A DNA stretch of 64,000 nt, from the NCBI GenBank assembly GCA_965243635.1, contig OZ251574.1:1612001-1676000 (forward strand). Direction: 5' to 3'. Both the position numbers and the translations under genes were made by a program. Every line of letters starts with the position of its first letter. Position 1 is the first letter of the stretch. This DNA is from Rs1 sp000416275 (lineage in GTDB: Bacteria > Pseudomonadota > Gammaproteobacteria > Pseudomonadales > Balneatricaceae). The notes below the pieces were generated by a model. It made no database searches and had not been told where the DNA came from. It saw only the letters and a list, made by a program, of their open reading frames with translations. This document shows positions 36,978 through 46,300 of this stretch, one piece after another.

Positions 36978-39023
36978 ATGACCTTTACACTCACCCAAGC
37001 ACAAATCGATATCGTTAATGGCTACCTTACTCGTCGAACGAACGCCAACGGTGATTATAGCGATGCCTATGAGAAAATAGCGAGCTGGCTGCCAGATAGC
37101 CCTGAAAAGATTTGGTTAGAAGGTGCAGCAGAGGCGAACGCCAATCGCGGGGGTTATGCATTGTTGATACGCGAATACAGTAAACGACAGATGGAATTGC
37201 GAGACATTCCCTACTCTGACGCATTAATGCAGGCCGCATCCAATAGAGTTGCTGTTAAAGCACTGACAGATATAGTTAAGTCGAGAAGGGAATTGTCTGA
37301 CGGCAGCTGGTTATTTCCCACTTTAGACGAGATAGCGGATGAGGATGCTAGCGGTGTTGGCGAAATACTCTTTGCCAAATTGTCTGAGAAAGATTCTGCT
37401 CGTGGTGAGACCAATGCAGGGTGGTCGGGTACTATTTTGTTCTCGGCGCTTGGTAGTAATCAAACTAAGCGCTTACATGCCGCAGGCGGTGATGGGCTTG
37501 ATCGATTGGATGATTTTAAGAATATATTATTTGCGTTTGATGCGTATGCTACTGCTTTATCAGCAGTGAAATCAGCTGACTTTCTTACTGATCAAACATT
37601 AATAAATTGGTGCAATGATATTGGTATCGGTTGGGAGTCGTTTCAAGAAGTGGGGTTTGACAAACTCAGGTCTCTGGCGACTGAAAATTTAGCTTCCTTA
37701 CTGACTGGTGATGCGCAAGAATTTGGCAAGTTGATTCAATCAATAGGTGTACATAGAGCACTTGACCGATTAAGAGGAGCGGTAGAAGGAAAAAGTCATT
37801 TAGGTGAGACGATAGAAGATAATTTCACTTCAAAAGCGAGTGCTTTTTTCTTAAAGTTTGACACTAATCTAATTCAATCAACGGAGACTCGCTTCTTTGC
37901 AAATGCCGGTGAACTTAGAGATTTAGCTTTTACAAATGTGCATGCTCGTGCCGCATTAGCAGGTTTGTCGCAAATTATGGTTGAGGTGGACAGTGACGTT
38001 GCAAGCAGATTTGAACTACATGACCCTTCAACAGGAGAAGGTAATATTACTGAGAATTGGATCAACGATAGGGCCGATTTCCTTGCCCTAGTGATGAAGG
38101 TTGATTACCCAAGTGGAGAGACAGGAACAGCGGATATAGTTATCGACGGTAAAGAATTTACTGCCTATATAGATGTTGAAAGTGGTTATATAAATCAGAA
38201 TTTTAGTTTTGCTAATGATCCAAAAATCATTAAGTTCGGTTCCAGCGGGAATGATGATTTTTCAGGGGGTGGTAAGCAAGATAGATTATACGGAGGGGCA
38301 GGTGTTGATACTATTTATGGCAGAGAGGGCGACGACTATATCGAAGGCGGCAAAGGCAACGATTCCCTATACGGCGATGCAGGCAGCGATCATTTAATCG
38401 GTGGAGCCAATGACGATCAGTTACACGGCGGCGAAAGTGGCGCACACGCCGACATCCTTGATGGCGGTGAAGGCAATGATAGCTATTATATCAATACAGG
38501 TGATGGCGATACCATTATTCATGACAGCGACTTAGTAGGAAAAATTTATTTTAATAACGTTTTACTTGGAAATAATATAGAGGCGATTACAGCAGGTTCA
38601 ATTATCTATGAGGATGATGCAAGGCACCGTTACAGCTTAGCGGGCGCAACGTTACATATCGTATTAAATTCTGGACAAAAAATCACAGTTGAAAATTACG
38701 CTTTAAATACCTTGGGCTTACAGTTTGAAAATACAGAACTTTCAGACACAGTTAATAGGATTATTGGAACAGAAGAATCCGATCATATGGATGGCACTGA
38801 TAATCAAGATTTAATTGAAGGTATGGATGAAAACGATAAAATTTATGCTGGCGAAGGTAGCGACATTGTAAGAGGTGGTGCTGGTAATGACCGATTGTTT
38901 GGGGAACAAGGCAATGATGTTTTAACGGGTGGGGAAGGGAGTGATATTTTATCGGGAGGGGCAGGGCGAGATGTTTTGTATGCTGATGAAAAGCAAAGCT
39001 TCAATGAGGCACGTTTTGCGTGA
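36978..39023 (+). CDS. RTX protein, C-terminus cut off by IS66
   Basis: The 681 residues have an unassigned N-terminal domain (1-400) and then glycine-rich calcium-binding nonapeptides in two blocks (about 425-510: GGAGVDTIYGREGDDYIEGG, and about 610-670: GGAGNDRLFGEQGNDVL). IS66 copy B begins at 39020, so the last codon and stop come from the IS. The C-terminal type I secretion signal is therefore missing and export through the nearby HlyBD is doubtful. It is the probable toxin of the cassette with 36245-36964. The N-terminal activity is not recognised. Confidence 0.8.
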   Translation: MTFTLTQAQIDIVNGYLTRRTNANGDYSDAYEKIASWLPDSPEKIWLEGAAEANANRGGYALLIREYSKRQMELRDIPYSDALMQAASNRVAVKALTDIVKSRRELSDGSWLFPTLDEIADEDASGVGEILFAKLSEKDSARGETNAGWSGTILFSALGSNQTKRLHAAGGDGLDRLDDFKNILFAFDAYATALSAVKSADFLTDQTLINWCNDIGIGWESFQEVGFDKLRSLATENLASLLTGDAQEFGKLIQSIGVHRALDRLRGAVEGKSHLGETIEDNFTSKASAFFLKFDTNLIQSTETRFFANAGELRDLAFTNVHARAALAGLSQIMVEVDSDVASRFELHDPSTGEGNITENWINDRADFLALVMKVDYPSGETGTADIVIDGKEFTAYIDVESGYINQNFSFANDPKIIKFGSSGNDDFSGGGKQDRLYGGAGVDTIYGREGDDYIEGGKGNDSLYGDAGSDHLIGGANDDQLHGGESGAHADILDGGEGNDSYYINTGDGDTIIHDSDLVGKIYFNNVLLGNNIEAITAGSIIYEDDARHRYSLAGATLHIVLNSGQKITVENYALNTLGLQFENTELSDTVNRIIGTEESDHMDGTDNQDLIEGMDENDKIYAGEGSDIVRGGAGNDRLFGEQGNDVLTGGEGSDILSGGAGRDVLYADEKQSFNEARFA

Positions 39024-39098
39024 GCTTACGGCAGCATAGCTCAACTTTATATTTTTAATCAGATCTAATGGTTGCGACTTACTTAATGAGGACGCAAC

Positions 39099-39464
39099 AT
39101 GAAAAATTCAGATCAACTTTCTATCACCGCGACTGCTTTCGACCAGTGGCGAACTCAGCGTGCAAGTCGTAGTGAACGTACTCCGTTAGCATTACGACAG
39201 CAAGCTATCTCACTTTTTAAAAGTTATTCATCATCCAGCATCACTACCGCTTTAAAAATCAGTGGAACTCAGTTAAAGCAGTGGAAGATACTCCTTGCAC
39301 CTAAAGATGAACACACTGATTTCATCCACTTACCCAGCTTAAACACGCCCTCCACAGAGCCACTAAATATCAGTCTTTCTTTTGCTAATGGAGCCTCAAT
39401 GGTCTTTAGCGGCACTCTGTCTCCTACTGTGCTTCTCTCTATTATTCAGGAGTGCAAGCTATGA
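39099..39464 (+). CDS. tnpA: IS66 TnpA (orf1), copy B
   Basis: Identical in protein to the copy at 17806; 121 residues, with ATGA overlap to tnpB. Confidence 0.88.
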   Translation: MKNSDQLSITATAFDQWRTQRASRSERTPLALRQQAISLFKSYSSSSITTALKISGTQLKQWKILLAPKDEHTDFIHLPSLNTPSTEPLNISLSFANGASMVFSGTLSPTVLLSIIQECKL

Positions 39465-39796
39465 TACAGCTCACCGCACAGACTAAAATTCTGTTGGCGA
39501 CTACACCGGCTGATTTTCGTTGTGGCATCGATGGCCTCGCCGCACTTTGCCGGTTAAAGCTCAAACATGATCCACGTTGTCAGACGCTGTTTGTTTTTAT
39601 CAATCGCAGTAAAACCATGATCAGAGCGTTGGCTTATGATGGCACCGGCTTTTGGTTAATGACCAAACGCTTATCCAAAGGCAAGTTTTCTGGGTGGCCA
39701 ACAACAGGGGTTATCAATGCCTTAGCAGCAACGGAACTTCGCGCGTTATTAAGTGGCGAGAGTTATTCACACGGCAAGGCAAACCTTGGTCTGTGA
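39461..39796 (+). CDS. tnpB: IS66 TnpB (orf2), copy B
   Basis: Identical to the copy A protein. ATG 39461 overlaps the tnpA stop. The Orf2 signature PADFRCGIDGLAALCR is present. Confidence 0.92.
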   Translation: MIQLTAQTKILLATTPADFRCGIDGLAALCRLKLKHDPRCQTLFVFINRSKTMIRALAYDGTGFWLMTKRLSKGKFSGWPTTGVINALAATELRALLSGESYSHGKANLGL

Positions 39797-39865
39797 GAAA
39801 CTTTTTTTTGTTGCTGTATAAATCCTGTCCTATATCATCAACGTATCTTTTACGGAGCTGACCTT

Positions 39866-41470
39866 TTGAAAACCCAATATTCTGACATAAACACCCAAGC
39901 GCTAGACGCACTGATTCAACGCGTGAGTGAAGCTAAAGAGCATAACTTGGCTTTGACGCCAGAAGATTGTCAGTTACTTATTGATGCGTTACTAACGTTG
40001 GCCAGCATGCAAGAAAATCTTGCCAGCAATAGTATCACCATCCATAAATTAAAAAAGTTAGTGGGAATGGTTAAATCATCGGAGAAGCTTCGCTCTAGCT
40101 TAGCGCAGAGCAATGCAAAAAAGTCGAAGAAAAAGAAGAAAGGTAACAAGTCCGACAGCCCCGTCGCCACCATCAAGCCTGTCGTTGTACACCATCCATT
40201 AGCAGACATGGCGAAGGGTGATGATTGCCCGGAATGTGATCGCGGAAAATTATATAAATACGAACCTGCAACCTTGCTACGCATTATAGGCCAGAGCCCC
40301 TTCCAGAGTGAGCAACATGTGATGGAGCGGCTGCGTTGTAATACTTGTGGTGCCTATTTTACTGCGCCTTTACCTGAGGAGGTATTAAACGATGGGGGTG
40401 CTAATCAGAAATACGGACATTCAGCCCGCTCTATCATGGGTATCGCTAAGTTTGGCATGGGTTCACCCTATTATCGTCAGGGAGCGATGCAAAATTTATT
40501 GGGCGTCCCTATCACAGCGTCCACTATCTTTGATCAAAACGAGCATTTATCCAATGCGCTTCACCCAGTGCTTAAACATCTCGTACTATTAGCGGCAAAC
40601 GCCACTCACTATTACCTAGATGACACGACGAATCGCATCTTGGATGCAAAACCGATCATCAAAAAGCAGCGTAATAGTCATAAAAGCAAAGAGCGAAAAG
40701 GAGTTTATACCTCCGGATTGATTGCCACTTTAGACACAGGGCAAAAAGTCACCTTATTTGAAACGAATATAGGTTATGCGGGGGAGTTTATTGATCAGAT
40801 TTTACAAACGCGTGATCCCGCAAAGCCACCGCCGATATTGATGTGCGATGGGTTAACCAGTAATAAACCTTCTAAGACTCCCTGCATCATGGCATTGTGC
40901 AATAGTCATGGTCGCCGGCAGTTTTATGATGTCATGAGTCATTTTCCAGAAGAGGTCGATTACCTTCTCGATCGCTATGGCACTATTTGGCACAATGATG
41001 ATGTCACTAAGGAGAAAAATCTGAGTGACCAAGGGAGGTTGATGTACCATAAAAAGCACTCACTTCCGGTTATGGAAGAGCTATTGGGGTGGGGGCAATC
41101 CATGTTGCAAAGCCAAGGTTCTACACAGGCGAAAGTTGAAGAAAATAGTGGATTGGGGAAAGCAATCCGGTATTTTATCAAGCACTACGAAGGGTTGGTA
41201 CGATTTTGCTACGTTGCTGGTGCGCAGATAGACAACAACACAATGGAAGCGGCATTAAAGTTGGCGGTGTTAAATCGAAAAAATGCGAGTTTCTACAAGA
41301 CCCAAGCGGGAGCAAGTATAGGTGACGTAATCATGTCGCTGATAGCCACTTGTATTCAATCTGGGGTTAATGCTTTTGATTATTTCAATGCTCTGCAGCG
41401 AGATAACCAAAAAGTCATCGATAATCCAGGAAAATACCTGCCTTGGAATTATCAAAAAAACAACACCTAG
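39866..41470 (+). CDS. tnpC: IS66 TnpC transposase, copy B
   Basis: A 534-residue transposase, one Ala longer than copy A (LAQSNAKK against LQSNAKK). It also differs by Thr/Ser, Arg/Ser and Lys/Glu changes. It starts at TTG with upstream GGAG and looks intact. Confidence 0.93.
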   Translation: MKTQYSDINTQALDALIQRVSEAKEHNLALTPEDCQLLIDALLTLASMQENLASNSITIHKLKKLVGMVKSSEKLRSSLAQSNAKKSKKKKKGNKSDSPVATIKPVVVHHPLADMAKGDDCPECDRGKLYKYEPATLLRIIGQSPFQSEQHVMERLRCNTCGAYFTAPLPEEVLNDGGANQKYGHSARSIMGIAKFGMGSPYYRQGAMQNLLGVPITASTIFDQNEHLSNALHPVLKHLVLLAANATHYYLDDTTNRILDAKPIIKKQRNSHKSKERKGVYTSGLIATLDTGQKVTLFETNIGYAGEFIDQILQTRDPAKPPPILMCDGLTSNKPSKTPCIMALCNSHGRRQFYDVMSHFPEEVDYLLDRYGTIWHNDDVTKEKNLSDQGRLMYHKKHSLPVMEELLGWGQSMLQSQGSTQAKVEENSGLGKAIRYFIKHYEGLVRFCYVAGAQIDNNTMEAALKLAVLNRKNASFYKTQAGASIGDVIMSLIATCIQSGVNAFDYFNALQRDNQKVIDNPGKYLPWNYQKNNT

Positions 41471-41531
41471 CCCATTGGTAACGGGCTTTTAGACTTCCAT
41501 TAAAAGTCACGCTATCTTCTCGTAAGCTCAC

Positions 41532-42082
41532 CTTTCTTTGAGCCACTATTGTCCATCGGAAACACATCAATATCTAGCGGCACATGGCCAGTCGATAACC
41601 CAGTGATCGGCACCTTAACATTTTTCATGAACTCCACACTAGCAGCGTCCAAAAGGGGGATCAATCGAGCAGCATCTTCATCGAAGCGCTGACGTAGTCT
41701 TGCTGAAGAGACGGATTGTTTGATACCCATCGCCGCTTTAAAAAAAGGATCATGACGAGAGTTTTCTACAGCTTCGAAGTCGCTTTTTCCTAGACACATC
41801 TGACCCAAATAGGTACGGATAAGGTCTATATTTGAGATACCATGGCGCTTAGATATAGTGCGAGAGGTTTTATTTAATGTAGTCTGCTGGTTAAGATAAT
41901 GACCTACTAACGCTAATCCAGCATGTGGTGACAGGATTTCAGTTTTGGATTGTTCTAGCTTAAATGTGCGCATTGAAATATCACTGATTGGGTGAGTATA
42001 ATAATCGGATATTTTACCGCGTAAACACCGATGGTGCATGGCTTTGGTACAATATTTGTAATTTTTAAGTCACGGATTCAGG
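41532..42082 (-). pseudogene. N-terminal half of an IS1380-family transposase with its IS end
   Basis: The coding part up to DIDVFPMDNSGSKK (IS1380 catalytic start) runs from about 42039 down to 41532, where IS66 cuts it. The 5' outer end contains AGTCACGGATTCAGG (42069-42082). The same sequence forms both ends of the mini-element at 49309-49377, so it is probably the IS1380 terminal repeat. The rest is missing. Confidence 0.82.
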
Positions 42083-42838
42083 TCTTAGTTAGTAAAGCGA
42101 GTAGAAGTAATGTAATGATGGCTGGAGGCTGTCAAGAATAATTCATAATTCTTGAGGAAAAATAGCAATCGATTCATGGCGTCCAGCGCTGGTATGAAAA
42201 GAAGAGACCTGGATCTACCCATCAGTTTCTTTTCCACTTATAGGCTATTACTGCGTCACACCTAAAATTTGTTTTAAAATTCATGAATATTTTTCACAAA
42301 ACTTGAAAAGTAATAGTGTTTCTTTTAAGATAAGAATAATTATCATTCAATCGGTGTTTATGTATTTTTAATATCTCTAACAGTCTGTTAATAAATGAAA
42401 CTTTACAGCATCTTTAAGTTCGCTTACCTAAAAAATATTTTCGATTGTAATATATTGGGTTCGCAGTGGAATTAAAAATATTAATTGCTTCCACAGAATC
42501 AATGTTTTGAACTGCTCGGTGCAGTTTTTTTATTCGCCGATTATGTAAAGGATAACGATAAACAATATTTAATATTTCATGATGTAGAAGGCTGCGTATT
42601 TTCTAGGCTCAAGTAATAAGTTCAACTCGATTACCTTTAAAGCCATGGAGCGGTGTTAAGTAGTTTAATATATTTATAGGCATAAAATATAGTTGTAATA
42701 CACGGTCTTCAGTTTCTTGTTTTCTGATTTTAGTTATAAAAATTTTTGGTAAAAATGTTAGGCTGTGAAAACAATTTAGTAACTTTTTATTATTTGTAAC
42801 CTAAATAATGACTAAATATTAATTAAAAAGGAAATTTA
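42083..42838. other. AT-rich intergenic stretch before the RTX cassette
   Basis: No supported gene. A small hairpin AACTGC-TCGGT-GCAGTT followed by a T run lies at 42510-42531 and may be a terminator. The 200 bp before 42839 are very AT-rich and probably hold the cassette promoter. Confidence 0.4.
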
Positions 42839-43300
42839 ATGTCTTTAATCTTATCTGTAGTATTCTTTTGCATAATTATAGTTTGGAAAGCTGAAAAGTT
42901 TACTTTAGAGCACAAAACATTCCCAAAAGCTTCTGAAGTTTATAACTTTAAGTTAACCGGCTCAGATCGAAGAGCTTATGTTTTTATTTCTTTCTTGTTT
43001 TTTATATCAATTTCAATATTGATTTATTTTGTGATAGTAGAGGGTGTTTCAAAATATATATCTGCTATTAATCCACTTGATTTTTCTGGTGTAGGCCTGT
43101 TGATATCCTTTACAGCAAATTATTTAGTGAGATTAAATATATATTTAGTAAAAAACACTATTGAAGGAAACTATTATTCAAAGATATATAAAATAAAGGG
43201 CATAGATGCTGATACAAAATTAAAATCAATGACGTTAAAGTTTACTAATGTGATAATTGTAGTGTTGTTTGCTTTATTTGTTTATTTAAAATCAACTTAA
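42839..43300 (+). CDS. Small membrane protein paired with the large RTX protein
   Basis: The protein has 153 residues with about four hydrophobic segments (1-17, 50-72, 84-105 and 133-150). RBS AAGGAAA precedes the ATG. It ends 13 bp before the RTX gene, on the same strand, and AT-rich DNA isolates the pair. No family is recognised. Order and spacing fit an immunity gene placed before its toxin; this is inference. Confidence 0.65.
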   Translation: MSLILSVVFFCIIIVWKAEKFTLEHKTFPKASEVYNFKLTGSDRRAYVFISFLFFISISILIYFVIVEGVSKYISAINPLDFSGVGLLISFTANYLVRLNIYLVKNTIEGNYYSKIYKIKGIDADTKLKSMTLKFTNVIIVVLFALFVYLKST

Positions 43301-43313
43301 ACAGGGACGGAAT

Positions 43314-46300
43314 ATGTTGAATGTAAGTTATAAAGATTTACCAGATTTAGTTTTATCATATCAAAATGGAGTTAATACTGGGAATAGCTCAGCTCCATTA
43401 GATTTAATAACAAATATATATGGTTTAGCTTCAACGTTATTGGCCAGCACTCCATTTGGAACCGGGGCTAACTTATCATCACTAGGTATGCAAGTAGCTA
43501 ATAATATAGCTAACTATAGTAATGACAATATTACTTCTAGTAATGTACTTGGTTTAACTAGCGCAGGGTTATCAACCATAGCATCTTTCGCTGTATTAAC
43601 AGGAGTTGGTGCTGTTCCTGTAGCTTTAGCCACTGCTTTTGCAATTGTTATAAATCTGGATGCTACTCAAAACATTTTTGAAAAAGTTAAAAATACTTTA
43701 TCTGACCCAGAAATGATTAGCTTCTTTGTAGAGCACATGAGTGAATTGATTTCACCATTTGAGGACTTTTTAGATAACGCCGGGCACAGTATAGGCCAAA
43801 ATTTACCTTTGCCAAATGAAATATCTACCTCCATAAACGATTTACTTAACGCTGCAATCAATTGGGTTGAGCCCCCTCGACGTGATCCACTAGTTTTAGA
43901 TTTAGATGGCGATGGCATAGAAACTACTGCGGCTGATGGCACTGTTAACTTCGATCACGACGGTGATGGCGTCAAGAATGGCACTGGTTGGATTAGTGCC
44001 GACGATGGAATTTTAGTATTAGATCGCAATGGTAATGGCTTAATCGACAATGGCGGCGAATTATTTGGCGATAACACCCTAAAAGCAGATGGTACCAAAG
44101 CTTTAAATGGTTTTGATGCACTGGCAGAACTCGACACCAATAATGATGGCAAGGTTGATGCAGCGGATGCTCAATTCTCTGAACTGCGTATTTGGCAAGA
44201 TTTCAATCAGGATGGTATAAGCCAAAGTAATGAACTTTCTACATTAACGGAATTAGGTATTCAAAGTATTGGCACTCAATATATCTCGTCAGTCGTAGAT
44301 GTAGGGAATGATAATATTTCCATTGCACAAGGCGGTTATATAAAAACTGACGGAACTGATGGTAATGCAGGTACTGCAAAAGGTAGCTCGACTGGTAGTC
44401 TAGACTTAGCTGTAAATAATTTTTTCCGTGAATTTACAGATACCATTGCAATTCCAGAAGCGCTACAAGCTCTCCCTGATATGCAGGGCTCAGGAGCCGT
44501 CAGAGATTTAAAACAAGCCAGCGCTTTGTCTCCTGAATTGGCAGCCCTTCTTGGCGAATATTCAACGGAATCCTCTGCTACAGCACAGCTAAACCAGCTG
44601 GATGGGCTATTAATTGCCTGGGCTAATAGTGCAAATTTCAAAACGCTAGATCAACGTCTTAATGAATGGAATGATCAATCTTCTGTAATCTACTCAGCTT
44701 CTAATGGTAGTTATGCCGAGGGTATCATCTCTACTGTAAATGACCGTTTACAAGTATTAGAAGTCTTTAATAATCAGGTTTTTGCTACCATTCCCAATTT
44801 ACTAAATACAGACGGGACATTGCGTTTATCTGTTGCTCAACAAAACCTAATCGATGACGCATATAACGAATTACGTGACTCTGTTTACAATGGATTATTG
44901 GTAGAAACTAGATTAAAACCCTATTTAGAAGCTGTCACTATAGACTTAGCCCCTGGAACAGAGCTGTTTTTGAACTTTGAGCAAGCAGAGCTTTTAATCA
45001 GTCAGCAGGCTGAGATAAATTTGATTGACGCTCTACAAGATGCAGCTTCTTTTAAGCTACAAATACAGAAGCAAGGACTAGATTGGGATAGCTATACCTT
45101 TATAAACGCAATGATAGAGGAAAATCCAACTGGTTTTACTAACCATGAACTTATTTCTCAAATAGGTCTGATTGTTGGCACTTCGCAAGCGGAGCAGATT
45201 ATAGGCTCTGATTTTGGTGAGGTTATTATTGGGTTAGGCGGAAACGATACGGTTACCGCTGGCGCAGGTAATGATGTTATTTACGGTGGGGCCGGTGCAG
45301 ATCTAATAACAGTGGGTTTTAGTGGCAGTAACCAGTTGAATGGTGATGCAGGTGATGATGTTCTGCGTATTAACCAAGTTCAAGCTCGATATCAAAACCA
45401 TGGCGGTGTGGCAGCGACTGCTGAGAATACATTTAATGGCGGTACAGGTAATGACCGTTTAGAAGGATGGACGGGAGCAGATACCTATCTCTTTAACCGT
45501 GGAGACGGTCAAGACACTATCCGAGATTACGCAATAGGTTATAGCAGTGCATACCGTAGTGCTTATGATCAAAACACTTTTACAACAGTTGACCGTATAG
45601 TTTTTGGGGAAAACATTGCTGTTACTGATGTCACTGCCACGCGCGAAGGCAACAATTTAGTCTTGTTGATTAGCGATGAAAACGGTTTGACGGGTGATAA
45701 AATTAGTATCGAAGATGCTTACAGTAACGTTGCTTATCGCATAGAGGAACTACAGTTTTCTAATGGTACTTCTTTGAATACCCAGCAGATTTTTGAACTT
45801 GCTGCAGCTAACATTGTTGAATTTACTAATAATGATGATGTTTTTAATGGCACTGAGTTTGTTGATCAGATCTCCGGCCTTGATGGTAACGATATCCTGA
45901 ACGTCGGTAACGGCGATAACCTGGTATTAGGAGGTGCTGGTAATGATTCAATTACTGCAGGTACTGGTGCCGATCAAATTGACGGTGGCGAGGGTAATGA
46001 CACCATTATCGCAGGTGCGGGTAATGATGATATCCAAGGGGGATTAGGTGACGACATCTTACATGCTAATCATGGTGACGATGTTGTTTCTGGTGGTGAG
46101 GGTGCCGATCTAATCACAGCGGATTACAGTGGTAGTAACCATCTAAACGGTGATGCAGGTGACGATACGCTGCGTATTAACCAAGTTCAAGCTCGATATC
46201 AAAACCATGGCGGTGTGGCAGCGACTGCTGAGAATACATTTAATGGCGGTACAGGTAATGACCGTTTAGAAGGATGGACGGGAGCAGATACCTATCTCTT

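Larger units (their letters stand above)
39020..41531 (+). mobile_element. IS66-family element, copy B (2512 bp)
   Basis: Same structure and ends as copy A (17727-20235), with tnpA, tnpB and tnpC. The flanks CGTTTTGC and CTTTCTTT are not a target duplication. It truncates an RTX gene on the left and an IS1380 transposase on the right. Copies A and B are direct repeats bracketing about 18.8 kb that includes the exporter. Confidence 0.93.
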
